From positions 1,488,001 through 1,552,000 of the forward strand of contig CAXYDR010000003.1 in assembly GCA_964276095.1 (NCBI GenBank): a stretch of 64,000 nt of DNA, given 5' to 3'. The notes below the pieces were generated by a model. The model was not told where the DNA came from and made no database searches. It was given only the letters and a program-made list of their open reading frames with translations. A program made the position numbers and the translations under genes. Positions 37,112-44,711 of the stretch are shown here, piece by piece (positions within the stretch are counted from its first letter, which is position 1; each line of letters begins with the position of its first letter). Origin of the DNA: GCA-2733415 sp964276095. GTDB lineage: Bacteria; Bacteroidota; Bacteroidia; Flavobacteriales; Flavobacteriaceae.

Positions 37112-37975
37112 TTATAGTTCTTTATTAAGTAGTTGTGTTTTTAGTTTTTTGGCCAGGAGTTTTGTTAACCCTTGAATGACACTAGGTTTTATTAATACAT
37201 TATCCTGATTAATATTTATTGTTGGGAGTTTTTCTTTTGCCAAACTAGCCGCTTTGTTTTTATACACATTAAATATTAAATCTTTGCAAGACATAGATCT
37301 GTTTACATCACTCCCTTTTAGATCAATGCTTTTATATTCAAATCTAAAGCCTTGTAGTTCTTGCTTCTTATTTATGACTGGTAATACAGTAATATCATTA
37401 GACTTCATAATATTGATGTAGTCGTTTAAATTCCTACATTTTGTGTCATTTATAGAACTTAAGTGCTTATCATAAACTTTCTTTCTAATTACTTTTAACT
37501 CATTTAATTTTTCTTGTTGAACTTGCTTTACTGTTTTTAAATTGAATTTTTTAGCAACTTTCTCAGCTGCTTTGTGAGTTTTTTTACCAATAAAACTGTC
37601 GTTATATGCATTACCATTAAAATTTATTCTATTTACGTATAGATGAATGTGTTTATGATCTTTGTCGTTATGAACAAAGGCTATTGCTTGCCGATTTCCA
37701 AGATTCATGTTTTTCATAAACTCATTTGTGATTTGATTCAAGTGATTACTATTTAATTTCTGACCATCTTCAATTGTAGGGCTAAGGACAAAGCTTAAAG
37801 TGTTTTTATTACAGTTATGATTTTCAGACTGAATTAACTTAAATTCTTGAGTTAATTCAGAAGCTGAATCACCCATTAAATTTTGCTTAAATATAACTTC
37901 AGTATCCTTCTCTTGATTCATCCCATACATTAAAGAAGCTTTGGTGTGTGATATACTTTTTCCTTTACCTATCAT
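37112..37975 (-). CDS. MobA/VirD2-family relaxase
   Basis: The 287-residue protein opens MIGKGKSISHTKASLMYGM, the usual start of Bacteroidota MobA-like relaxases. It carries the metal-binding motif HNDKDHKHIHLYVNR (about 103-117), with the HxDxxHxHxH arrangement of the Relaxase domain (PF03432). The catalytic tyrosine is probably Tyr17 of SLMYGM, but this was not aligned. It nicks oriT and leads the strand into the recipient using a helper element's conjugation machinery. Its start codon overlaps the MobC-like gene's stop as ATGA, so the two are coupled. It makes element A mobilizable but not self-transmissible. Confidence 0.9.
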   Translation of the reverse strand: MIGKGKSISHTKASLMYGMNQEKDTEVIFKQNLMGDSASELTQEFKLIQSENHNCNKNTLSFVLSPTIEDGQKLNSNHLNQITNEFMKNMNLGNRQAIAFVHNDKDHKHIHLYVNRINFNGNAYNDSFIGKKTHKAAEKVAKKFNLKTVKQVQQEKLNELKVIRKKVYDKHLSSINDTKCRNLNDYINIMKSNDITVLPVINKKQELQGFRFEYKSIDLKGSDVNRSMSCKDLIFNVYKNKAASLAKEKLPTININQDNVLIKPSVIQGLTKLLAKKLKTQLLNKEL

Positions 37976-38280
37976 TTTTTAAAATCTTTTAAATGAGTTC
38001 TAATTTCATTGGCCAGTTCTTTAACTTCTTTAGAGAAATTCAGGTCTCTTTTCTTAAACAAATTAGAAATGCTTTTGAAATTATTATGGTAGGTAATAAG
38101 TGTTTTGTAAAATGAAATTTGTTCTTCAGATAAGCGTTCAATTATTTTAACGTCTAAAGCAGATCTTCTGCAAAATTCACTTAGTGACAAGCCTGCTTTC
38201 TTTGCCTTAGTTTTGAGTAGTTTTTTCTCAAACAAAGTGCATCTAAATTCAATTTTCTGTGTTTTATTTCTTTTGTTCAT
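37972..38280 (-). CDS. MobC-like relaxosome accessory protein
   Basis: The start at 38280 (MNKRNKTQKIEFRCTLFEKKLL) is preferred over a frame extension to 38349, because the family begins here and the extension would cover the oriT-like palindrome. The 102 residues have the MobC/RHH-like pattern KIEFRCTLFEKKLLKTKAKKAGLSLSEFCRRSALDVKI followed by a helical tail. MobC proteins bind oriT and help the relaxase nick. It overlaps the relaxase gene by 4 bases. Together with the relaxase it forms the DNA-processing part of element A. Confidence 0.85.
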   Translation of the reverse strand: MNKRNKTQKIEFRCTLFEKKLLKTKAKKAGLSLSEFCRRSALDVKIIERLSEEQISFYKTLITYHNNFKSISNLFKKRDLNFSKEVKELANEIRTHLKDFKK

Positions 38281-38305
38281 CTTTTGCGACCATTGGGAGA
38301 AAAAG

Positions 38306-38325
38306 CAAGGTTTGTCCAGACAAGG
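38306..38325. other. Candidate oriT palindrome upstream of mobC
   Basis: TTGTC (38312-38316) and GACAA (38319-38323) form a short inverted repeat within CAAGGTTTGTCCAGACAAGG, just upstream of the mobC start. In mobilizable elements of this type oriT is usually next to the mob genes. The call is positional, since no nick-site consensus was checked. Confidence 0.35.
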
Positions 38326-38357
38326 ACACAACTTGAAATGCTTACTCAAACTCTATA

Positions 38358-39188
38358 CTAGTAATTTGCTATTAACCATTCATTTAGATCATTATGACTT
38401 GAGCGTAAACTAGATTTGTCAATGCAATTAGCATTAAAATCTCTTAAAATATTTGTTGCTTTTTTTCCTGAATTATCATTGTCCAAATACAATTCTATTT
38501 TATCATACTCGGCTATTATTTTTTTCGCTTTTTCTATAAAAGAAATTGAATTCAAAATAATCATATCTGACTCAAGAAGTTGGTTTGGGTAAATAGTTAA
38601 TAGAGATAAAAAATCAAACATACCTTCAATAATTATCAATTTATTTTTGTTGTTTTTTATGTGTGTAATGTCTTTTGGTGAGGATGAATTTTTAAAGAAC
38701 TTATTTCTTAATTCATAGCCACCAGAGTTATTTTTAAGTCCTATGGAAAAATAAAATTTACCGTTAAAAGTATACTCAACTTGTTTACAATATTGCTTAG
38801 CTATTACGGATGAAATTTTGCGAACTTTTAAATATTTGAGTAAAGCTGGATGTTGTATTTGTTTTATAGCCCTAATTTTAAGTTCGGTTTTTTCTACAAT
38901 AACTGGCTGCTGGTGAAAAGAAAAAGAAATATCATCATCTAAAGCTTTTAGCGCCTCAGAAACTGAGCATTTATTGAGCTTCATTATAAGGTCAATAATG
39001 GTGCCGCCAAGTCCTTCTCCGAAATCATACCATATGTTTTTACGGAGGTTAATTTTAAAAGAGGGGGTTTTCTCTTCTCTAAAAGGAGATAAAAACCAAG
39101 CTTCAAGATTATTAATTTTTTGAGGATTATTACCAAGTTTTTTTAAGTAAGAGAGTAGAGATGTTTTTTTTGCTTTATTACAGTTCAT
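38358..39188 (-). CDS. Toprim-domain primase of the mobile element
   Basis: The 276-residue protein has the DnaG-type N-terminal zinc-finger fold without recognisable zinc cysteines (LSPFREEKTPSFKINLRKNIWYDFGEGLGGTIIDLIMKLN, about 33-72). A Toprim catalytic domain follows, with LIIIEGMFDFLSLL (catalytic Glu, about 182-195) and LDNDNSGKKA (metal-binding Asp pair, about 235-245). It is compact compared with cellular DnaG (about 600 residues) and has no helicase-interaction domain. It probably primes replication of the excised element or synthesis of the transferred strand. It is separated from the VapE gene by about 240 bases holding many TTACCT-like motifs. Confidence 0.88.
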   Translation of the reverse strand: MNCNKAKKTSLLSYLKKLGNNPQKINNLEAWFLSPFREEKTPSFKINLRKNIWYDFGEGLGGTIIDLIMKLNKCSVSEALKALDDDISFSFHQQPVIVEKTELKIRAIKQIQHPALLKYLKVRKISSVIAKQYCKQVEYTFNGKFYFSIGLKNNSGGYELRNKFFKNSSSPKDITHIKNNKNKLIIIEGMFDFLSLLTIYPNQLLESDMIILNSISFIEKAKKIIAEYDKIELYLDNDNSGKKATNILRDFNANCIDKSSLRSSHNDLNEWLIANY

Positions 39189-39224
39189 CTTTATTAAGTA
39201 AAATAGTTATTGTTTATATATCAC

Positions 39225-39409
39225 TTACCTACTTACCAAAGCTTTATTAACACAGCCAAATGAGATGGGGTAATGACTTGTTCCTTAATTACCTATCTTA
39301 CAAAGAAGGTAGGTAAGGTAGTATTAAGATAGGTTGTAAGTTTTACAAGTTACCTAAAGGAAACACTATAAGTTTATGGGAGTTATTGAAAAATAGGTAA
39401 TATAGGTAA
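39225..39409. repeat. Iteron-like TTACCT/AGGTAA cluster between primase and VapE genes
   Basis: In 185 bases the motif TTACC(T) or its complement occurs about eight times: 39225, 39233, 39289, 39308-39320 (AGGTAGGTAAGGTA), 39350, 39394 and 39403. The spacing is irregular. Such clusters beside primase and helicase genes often mark a replication origin, as in phage-inducible islands. That reading is inference. Confidence 0.45.
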
Positions 39410-39425
39410 AGGTTTCTTTATTCTT

Positions 39426-40607
39426 TCATTTTGATGCTTTAGGTTTAAGTTGGTCATTAGGTTTTGCTAGGTAGCCATAAACCTGCCTTTTTGAGTTTTT
39501 AACACGCTTAAATTTAAAACCGCTAAATGCTCTTCCAATATTGATCAGGTTAAGTTTTAGGTTTAAAGGACTTAAGGTTACCATTACATCCCCAGCAGTT
39601 ACAAAATCTCCTTTATCATTTGATTTTATGTAATATTTTGAAATCAATTCTTGCTCAGCAGTTAGTCTTGTATATTTTTTATTTCGTTCTTCATTTTCAT
39701 TAATATCTTGAAGTGAAAGTTCTGGGTTAAAATTTGGGCTATGGTACGCTAGATGATAAGCTTGTGACCACACATCGTTTATGTTTACTTCTTTACTATA
39801 AGCAAAGTTTATTTTATCTTTTAATTCAAAACAAAGCCACCTTACGGATCCAGTTTCGTCAGTCAAGAATGTTGTCATATTTGTTGATCCTATAAAGGAA
39901 CATATTCTTGGTAAAACAGTATTTTTTCTATCATAAGGCAATCGTTCATTTATAAATGTTTTAGAGAAATATGCTTTTAAAGCATTTATTTCTTTTTTAA
40001 CTAAACTAGCTAACTCATCTAGGTTAATTATAAAGTTTTTGCAAAGTTGTATTCTTGCATCTTTATCATTTGATATATCTTCAGCTAGGTAATCTGAAAG
40101 TTCTGGAGGGCATAAAAAGCGACACCATGTTGACTTACCAGAACTTTGTCCTTTATGCGCTATAATTAAACATTGTTTATTGAAATAGTTCGGTTCTAAA
40201 GAGCCTTTGATAGTTCTTACTAACCATTTTTTTAAATGATACTGAAAATTGTCATCTTCATAAGTGGGAACATAAGAAGCTAATTTTGAAATATGATCTT
40301 CTCCGTCCCATTTTTTTAACGATTTAAAGTATGTTTTTATAGGGTTGTGCTTAGAAATCAATTCCGATTTAATCAAAATTTCTAGTTTATTCATTGTCGT
40401 CTCTATATCAGATTGAGCCAACTCGATAAGAAGTGAATTAAGGTTTAATTCATGCCATTTTTTAGAATTTATTATTTTAATTTCTACAATGTGTGAAATT
40501 TCATTATACTGTATTGAGTATTTAGAATTTATGTATTTAATAATTTTATCATAAATCGTTTCTCTAGCATTATCTTTAACTTGATATAGTTTTAAGTTAT
40601 TTTCCAT
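39426..40607 (-). CDS. VapE-family superfamily 3-like helicase
   Basis: The 393-residue protein shows the virulence-associated E domain. The Walker A is GQSSGKST (about 153-160), the Walker B-like segment is FIINLDEL, and motif C-like GSTNMTTFLTDETGSVRWL places an Asn after the strand. The N-terminal 100 residues contain NPIKTYFKSLKKWDGEDHISKL, the usual entry to the domain. VapE proteins act as replicative helicases or initiators in phage-derived islands and integrative elements. It is followed 237 bases later by the primase and preceded 7 bases earlier by an HTH protein. It likely drives replication of the excised element A. Confidence 0.88.
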   Translation of the reverse strand: MENNLKLYQVKDNARETIYDKIIKYINSKYSIQYNEISHIVEIKIINSKKWHELNLNSLLIELAQSDIETTMNKLEILIKSELISKHNPIKTYFKSLKKWDGEDHISKLASYVPTYEDDNFQYHLKKWLVRTIKGSLEPNYFNKQCLIIAHKGQSSGKSTWCRFLCPPELSDYLAEDISNDKDARIQLCKNFIINLDELASLVKKEINALKAYFSKTFINERLPYDRKNTVLPRICSFIGSTNMTTFLTDETGSVRWLCFELKDKINFAYSKEVNINDVWSQAYHLAYHSPNFNPELSLQDINENEERNKKYTRLTAEQELISKYYIKSNDKGDFVTAGDVMVTLSPLNLKLNLINIGRAFSGFKFKRVKNSKRQVYGYLAKPNDQLKPKASK

Positions 40608-40614
40608 AATAAAC

Positions 40615-40911
40615 TTATTTTCTGCTAGATTTAACTAAGGCTGGATTTTTTCTTGCGATATCGAGTAATTCTTTTTTGGAGTAAAAAATGGACCTTCCTA
40701 TTTGATAAAAGGGAACAAGTTTTTTCTTTTTCCATTGAATTAAACATTGAACGGATATTCCAAGTAGATCAGAGGCTTCTCTTTGTGTTAATCGGTCATC
40801 TTGTTTAGAGTCAAGGTCTCGATGAATTAAATCGCTTTTTTTTAATCGATCAACAATTCGCTCAATTGTTTTATCGAGTTGTTTTTGAGTAAGGATATAT
40901 ACGTTTGACAT
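40615..40911 (-). CDS. Helix-turn-helix protein, possible excisionase or regulator of element A
   Basis: The 98-residue protein has a MerR/AlpA-type winged helix-turn-helix at about 50-92 (LTQREASDLLGISVQCLIQWKKKKLVPFYQIGRSIFYSKKELLDI). The N-terminal part is a charged helix (QKQLDKTIERIVDRLKKSD). Proteins of this form in Bacteroidota elements serve as excisionases or as activators of the downstream replication genes. It lies upstream of the VapE gene on the same strand with a 7-base gap. Which role applies cannot be told from sequence. Confidence 0.85.
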   Translation of the reverse strand: MSNVYILTQKQLDKTIERIVDRLKKSDLIHRDLDSKQDDRLTQREASDLLGISVQCLIQWKKKKLVPFYQIGRSIFYSKKELLDIARKNPALVKSSRK

Positions 40912-41007
40912 AGTTTAATTGAATTTAATAGATTCAATGCTAAACTATATGAAAGTAAGTTACGTTATATAATGCCAACTTGATTGGGTAAGATAATTAT
41001 TGTTCTT

Positions 41008-42153
41008 TTAGGGTGTATAATGGAATTTTTTATTCTTACGTTGGTTTATTATTTTTTTAAAATCATACTTTATATTAGAAGAGAGATTGGCTTTATTATA
41101 AATGTTTTTTCTAATAGAGTCAATTTTATGTCCTTTATATCCCAATTCTTTTATTATGATAGCAATTTTTCTAGCGCTAACTTTAGAGGTGAATATTTTT
41201 TCTTCATGTAGGAATTTAATAAAACTGATAAAATCAGCTAAAATCGAACTATCTATTGTTGGATACTTTTTTTCTTTTGCATAAGTGTTTTTTATGTCAT
41301 AATTCGAAGTGAATGCATCGTTATAAATAGTGAATTTTAGCAAAAAAGTTTCAGCAATATCATTAATGCCTTCGGAGTATTCATCTGAAAAAACATTAAA
41401 TAATTTTAATATTTCTGAGTGACTGAAGGTATTGTTTATTGTTATTTTAGGTAATTCATCAGAATGATTTAAACTATCTTTTAATGTAGTAATAGTGAAG
41501 TCATGATCATTTATATATTGATGTATTGAGCTATGTCCAAATGAACGATTAATAGCTTCTTCTTTTGTCACAGAGCTTCTTAGTTCAAAGAAATTTGTAA
41601 AATAACTTGAGTTACTTCTAGTTAAGCCATCGTTTAAACAATAATGAATCATCTCAGAAATACTCCTCGCATCGGTCCCTTTTATATATGTGTGAGTAAT
41701 ATCTCTTTTAAATAATTCAACCCATTCGTCAATACATAATATGAACAATGATACAGATAAAAAGAGGGGGTCATTTAGAAGCATAGGAGAATTATGATAA
41801 TAAATAGTATTTATATTAGAAACTCTATAAATAACCCTCAAATTATAGCTTTCTTTTGATAATAATTGATAGTAATGTGATTCTATTTCATTTCTAAAAA
41901 GTATTCGTTCAATAGGGTTGTTTATTTTTCTTTTTTCAATCTCAATGGATTTAATATTCCTAATTAAAAAAAATAACCTATCAATTGGATTCATGTTTTT
42001 TGATTCTATATCAAGTCGAGTTATTTTTTTTTTAAAGAGGTTATTTTTTTCGTAAAATATATTTTCATAAAATGAATTTTGTTCAGATTGAAAGTCAGAA
42101 TAAGCTTCAATTCTTTTAATATCTAATATTTTAGAGAGATGATCAATATACAT
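41008..42153 (-). CDS. Unknown protein co-transcribed with integrase, weakly RteC-like
   Basis: The 381-residue protein begins 6 bases after the integrase stop and is surely in its operon. It is basic and helix-rich with no signal peptide or membrane helix. The last 80 residues (from DSSILADFISFIKFLHEEKIF to KIINQRKNKKF) have the layout of the RteC C-terminal region, a transposon excision regulator of CTnDOT-type elements, but the likeness is weak and unaligned. Its place between integrase and the HTH gene would suit control of excision. Otherwise function unknown. Confidence 0.6.
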   Translation of the reverse strand: MYIDHLSKILDIKRIEAYSDFQSEQNSFYENIFYEKNNLFKKKITRLDIESKNMNPIDRLFFLIRNIKSIEIEKRKINNPIERILFRNEIESHYYQLLSKESYNLRVIYRVSNINTIYYHNSPMLLNDPLFLSVSLFILCIDEWVELFKRDITHTYIKGTDARSISEMIHYCLNDGLTRSNSSYFTNFFELRSSVTKEEAINRSFGHSSIHQYINDHDFTITTLKDSLNHSDELPKITINNTFSHSEILKLFNVFSDEYSEGINDIAETFLLKFTIYNDAFTSNYDIKNTYAKEKKYPTIDSSILADFISFIKFLHEEKIFTSKVSARKIAIIIKELGYKGHKIDSIRKNIYNKANLSSNIKYDFKKIINQRKNKKFHYTP

Positions 42154-42159
42154 AGTAAT

Positions 42160-43395
42160 TTATAGGTTATTCCAAGTGTTATTCATTTCTGTCTTTTTAA
42201 AGGAATTAGCAATGTTTACATATGTCTGAAATGTTTTCGGATCTAAATTCCCAGTAATTTGTTGTATTACAGATTCTTTCATGCCTAATATTAAGCTATT
42301 CGTTACAAATGTTTTTTTTGCGGTATGACTAGTTATTAATTCGTATTTAGGGATTATTTTATCTATTCTTCTTTGTCCTGAGTACCTTGTGATATTTGTG
42401 AGTTGATTTATACCAGCTATTTTACATGCATCTTTAATATATTCATTAAGTTTTTGGTTAGAAATTTTGGGCAATGGCTCATAGATGGTATTCTTGTATT
42501 TGTTTAGGATTTCTTTGGCATATTGATTTAAAGGGACAATATGATCTATGGTTTTAGTTTTATGGATATTAAAACGAATTTCATCGATATAAATGTTGGC
42601 ATTTTTCAACTGTTTAATATCACTGAAACGTAAGCCAGTAAAACACCCAAAGCAATATAAGTCTTTAACTTGTTCTAGTTTTTTTGAAGTAAATACGTAT
42701 CTGTAAAGAAGCATTAGTTCTTCAAGAGTTAGGTATATTACTTCAATACGATTTTTTATGGATTTAAATTTATTGAACTCAGTATTTTCATGATAATTTC
42801 TTTCATAACTCCACCTCATAAAAGATTTGAGTCCATCAATGATTTTTCCATAATAATTATTTAAAATTTTTCTTTCATCAAAAGCATAATCTGTTATTTT
42901 TTGATAGAAGGCTAAATTAATCGTATCAAACCTTATCTTATAGTTAGAAGATTTTTCAAATTCTTGAAAGAAATTTTTATTTGTTTTGTAACGTCTAATT
43001 GTTCCGTTGACTCTAATACTTTTGCTAGAGTCAATATATTCATCAAAAGCATCGAAAAAACTTATAGAAAGTTTGTGTTCCCCAAAATTATTGTCGTCCA
43101 ATTTATCTAGTATTATATCTCTAGTAGGACTAATATTATTTAGTCTTATATATCTAAAAATAGAGGTGATTTTATTTTTTAGATCTTCTAAAGTTTTGTT
43201 ATGCTCTATATGGTAATTGTAAGGTTCGTTTTTTAAATTTGATTTTATTCGTTCTCTTTTCCAATCTTTAGGTTTGACTTTTACACCTTTTATAACTTTT
43301 CTTATACGTTCACCATTTACAGTAATCAATAGTCTAACAGGAACAAATCCTTTTTTATCTATTTTGTCTTTTCTTAATGTAAAAGTTAGTTCCAT
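42160..43395 (-). CDS. Tyrosine integrase of element A
   Basis: The 411-residue protein has an arm-DNA-binding N-terminus (MELTFTLRKDKIDKKGFVPV, about 1-90), a SAM-like core-binding domain (about 110-215) and a catalytic domain. Catalytic residues seen are Arg in CFTGLRFSDI, Lys in HKTKTIDHIVPL and the nucleophile Tyr in FQTYVNI. Two positions deviate: box II reads SHTAKKTF, with Lys where the second Arg is expected, and ITGNLD has Asn in place of the usual His/Trp. The N-terminus faces the right core repeat 195 bases away, with arm-like TAGGGGG repeats between. It integrates element A at tRNA-Gln. Confidence 0.92.
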   Translation of the reverse strand: MELTFTLRKDKIDKKGFVPVRLLITVNGERIRKVIKGVKVKPKDWKRERIKSNLKNEPYNYHIEHNKTLEDLKNKITSIFRYIRLNNISPTRDIILDKLDDNNFGEHKLSISFFDAFDEYIDSSKSIRVNGTIRRYKTNKNFFQEFEKSSNYKIRFDTINLAFYQKITDYAFDERKILNNYYGKIIDGLKSFMRWSYERNYHENTEFNKFKSIKNRIEVIYLTLEELMLLYRYVFTSKKLEQVKDLYCFGCFTGLRFSDIKQLKNANIYIDEIRFNIHKTKTIDHIVPLNQYAKEILNKYKNTIYEPLPKISNQKLNEYIKDACKIAGINQLTNITRYSGQRRIDKIIPKYELITSHTAKKTFVTNSLILGMKESVIQQITGNLDPKTFQTYVNIANSFKKTEMNNTWNNL

Positions 43396-43456
43396 ATTTA
43401 ACTTATTTTAGTTTATACTCATTTAAAAATGCACTGCCCTTATTTAAAGTTTATTA

Positions 43457-43477
43457 AATAGGGGGTTGGATAGGGGG
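43457..43477 (+). repeat. Right arm-type sites of element A
   Basis: AATAGGGGGTT (43457-43467) and ATAGGGGG (43470-43477) lie between the integrase start and the core at 43590. The first is identical to the copy at the left end of element A (22813-22823), in the same orientation. Confidence 0.6.
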
Positions 43478-43589
43478 ATTAATTGATGTTTAACTGAATT
43501 AAATTAGATGTTAGAAGTCCCAAATTACTATTATCTATCTCAAATATAGTAAGTTAATGTGGTTTAAAAAAGATGAATGTTTAAGTGTG

Positions 43590-43605
43590 ATCCTTGTGGG
43601 ATAAC
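43590..43605 (+). repeat. Shared core between elements A and B (attR of A, attL of B)
   Basis: ATCCTTGTGGGATAAC is identical to the end of tRNA-Gln at 22742 and to 60338. The bases to its left do not continue the tRNA, so only the 3' fragment is duplicated. This is the junction of the two tandem elements. Confidence 0.85.
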
Positions 43606-43617
43606 TATATTGTTTTT

Positions 43618-43650
43618 AAAACCCTGTAAATCGTTGATTTACAGGGTTTT
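43618..43650 (+). terminator. Strong hairpin terminator just inside element B
   Basis: AAAACCCTGTAAATC and GATTTACAGGGTTTT form a perfect 15-bp stem around GTT, followed by TTATT. It lies 12 bases after the core repeat, where the tRNA terminator lies in element A. It would terminate the tRNA when element B alone occupies the site. Confidence 0.8.
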
Positions 43651-43660
43651 TTATTGCCCG

Positions 43661-43682
43661 ACGTATGAATTTACGTATGAAA
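43661..43682 (+). repeat. Left arm-type sites of element B
   Basis: Two copies of ACGTATGAA separated by TTT, then an extra A (22 bp in all), recur identically at 60190-60211, next to the integrase start, in the same orientation. These are probable arm-binding sites for the element B integrase. Confidence 0.75.
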
Positions 43683-43697
43683 CATTAGTACTAAAAA

Positions 43698-43715
43698 AGG
43701 AGCTCTTACGCTCCT
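43698..43715 (-). terminator. Terminator of the small HTH gene
   Basis: AGGAGC and GCTCCT (43698-43703 and 43710-43715) form a 6-bp stem. On the leftward strand it is followed by a run of T, directly after the stop codon of the gene at 43720-43890. Confidence 0.75.
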
Positions 43716-43719
43716 GTTG

Positions 43720-43890
43720 TTAGTTTTCTAATTTGTTTAGTGACTCAAAAATATTTTTTTTGAAATATCTTTTACGGTTACTAATCCGAAAATCGATTTT
43801 AATTTCACCGTCACGTTCCATGCGAAGCAAAGTATTTTCACAAATCCCTAAATGCTTCATAACTTGTCTTGAATTAAGAATCTCGTCCAT
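43720..43890 (-). CDS. 56-residue helix-turn-helix protein, likely excisionase of element B
   Basis: This short gene reads MDEILNSRQVMKHLGICENT, then LLRMERDGEIKIDFRISNRK, then RYFKKNIFESLNKLEN. It is a MerR/Xis-type winged HTH with the recognition pattern SRQVMKHLGICENTLLRMERDGEI and a wing ending RKRYFKK. It lies directly inside the left end of element B next to the arm sites, with its own terminator. Recombination directionality factors (excisionases) of tyrosine-integrase elements are typically this small and found near an att site. The role is inferred from size, fold pattern and location. Confidence 0.75.
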   Translation of the reverse strand: MDEILNSRQVMKHLGICENTLLRMERDGEIKIDFRISNRKRYFKKNIFESLNKLEN

Positions 43891-44338
43891 CTTCAATTAT
43901 GTATTACCCAATGGATTTTTTATTTCTTGGCTATAAGGTAATGCAACACCTGTTACATTGTTTATTCATAACCTCACCCGATAATGCTATATAAGACCAT
44001 TCCTACACTTTAGCGTTAACCAGTATAAACAAGTATAAAGAAAAAATTTCGATATAAGAAATATATTTTACTTACTAATATAGTAACCTGACATGTTATA
44101 CAGGAGTGTGTTATCTAATTTGAGGTGATATTGATAATAACTAAATAGATTCGCTACTTTTTTTGCTCAAACATAAACAAGACTATACGAGTAGATTTAA
44201 TAAATAAAAATATAACATAGCGATTGCTATAATTCGACAAGAGAAAACACCAAATTTTTAAACACAGTCAGGAATTATAAGTGAGCGCTTACCGTTTGGG
44301 TGAACTTCAATAGGAATCAATTAAATTTGAAAAAGCTA
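43891..44338. other. 450-base stretch without a supported gene at the left end of element B
   Basis: No convincing coding sequence or RNA is seen. The DNA is AT-rich with scattered short palindromes and CGATTGCTATAA near 44221, which is loosely similar to CGGTTGCTATAA near 54092. It probably contains the promoters of the HTH gene and of the small secreted-peptide gene. Confidence 0.4.
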
Positions 44339-44536
44339 ATGAAAACTAATCAATTGATAAAAATATTGTTAGCTAGTGTGGGACTGGTTCTATCTGTTAG
44401 TGGTCAGGAATTACCAAACCTGATACCACCACTATCAATAGCTCATACTATTGAGGTGTTTACAGTAACACCAGTAAACCAAAGTAACAATCCTCAATAT
44501 CAAAAACAACTTAATCAATATGAATCAAAAATTTAA
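44339..44536 (+). CDS. Small secreted peptide, possibly a gene remnant
   Basis: The start at 44339 (MKTNQLIKILLASVGLVLSVSGQ) gives a clear signal peptide followed by 42 residues starting ELPNLIPPLSIAH. The opening ELPNLIPP after cleavage resembles the mature N-terminus of large secreted RHS-type or repeat proteins of Flavobacteriia. The gene may therefore be the stub of a truncated larger gene, but the continuation (VNQSNNPQYQKQLNQYESKI) is not one I recognise. It ends 175 bases before the mer regulator. There is no sign that it takes part in mercury resistance. Confidence 0.45.
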   Translation: MKTNQLIKILLASVGLVLSVSGQELPNLIPPLSIAHTIEVFTVTPVNQSNNPQYQKQLNQYESKI

Positions 44537-44649
44537 TAATCGTTGGGATTGTTATCAAGCTATTTAATTGTGGGTTTAACAAGACAACTAGCTAAAAAAC
44601 GAAGCAACTACTAAATATTTTTGAAATCTATGTCTAAAAAAATATTTAT

Positions 44650-44690
44650 ATTTAAGTATTTGCTTAAATACGTAATTAGTAATACCTTTG
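44650..44690 (+). promoter_or_regulatory. mer operon promoter with overlapping ArsR-type operator
   Basis: TTTG (44659-44662), a 20-base spacer and TACCTTTG (44683-44690) match the Bacteroidota promoter consensus. The palindrome ATTTAAG-TATTTG-CTTAAAT (44650-44669) covers the -33 element, where a repressor would block RNA polymerase. The regulator gene starts 21 bases downstream. This suits metal-released repression by the ArsR-family protein. Confidence 0.75.
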
Positions 44691-44711
44691 TAGATATAAA
44701 GCAAAAACAAA

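Larger units (their letters stand above)
22742..43605. mobile_element. Element A: integrative mobilizable element in tRNA-Gln carrying a T9SS adhesin operon
   Basis: The element spans 20.9 kb between 16-bp core repeats at 22742 and 43590. Inside both ends are paired TAGGGGG-type sites (22803-22823 and 43457-43477), and a tyrosine integrase lies 195 bases inside the right core. The right half is a mobilization and replication backbone, all leftward: integrase, unknown protein, HTH protein, VapE helicase, Toprim primase, MobC-like protein, relaxase, membrane coiled-coil protein, ParA and RHH partner. No conjugation (tra) genes are present, so it would depend on a helper. The left half is a SprB-like adhesin operon. 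The boundary evidence says the operon is inside the element. The alternative is an older insertion whose own left end was lost. Confidence 0.72.
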
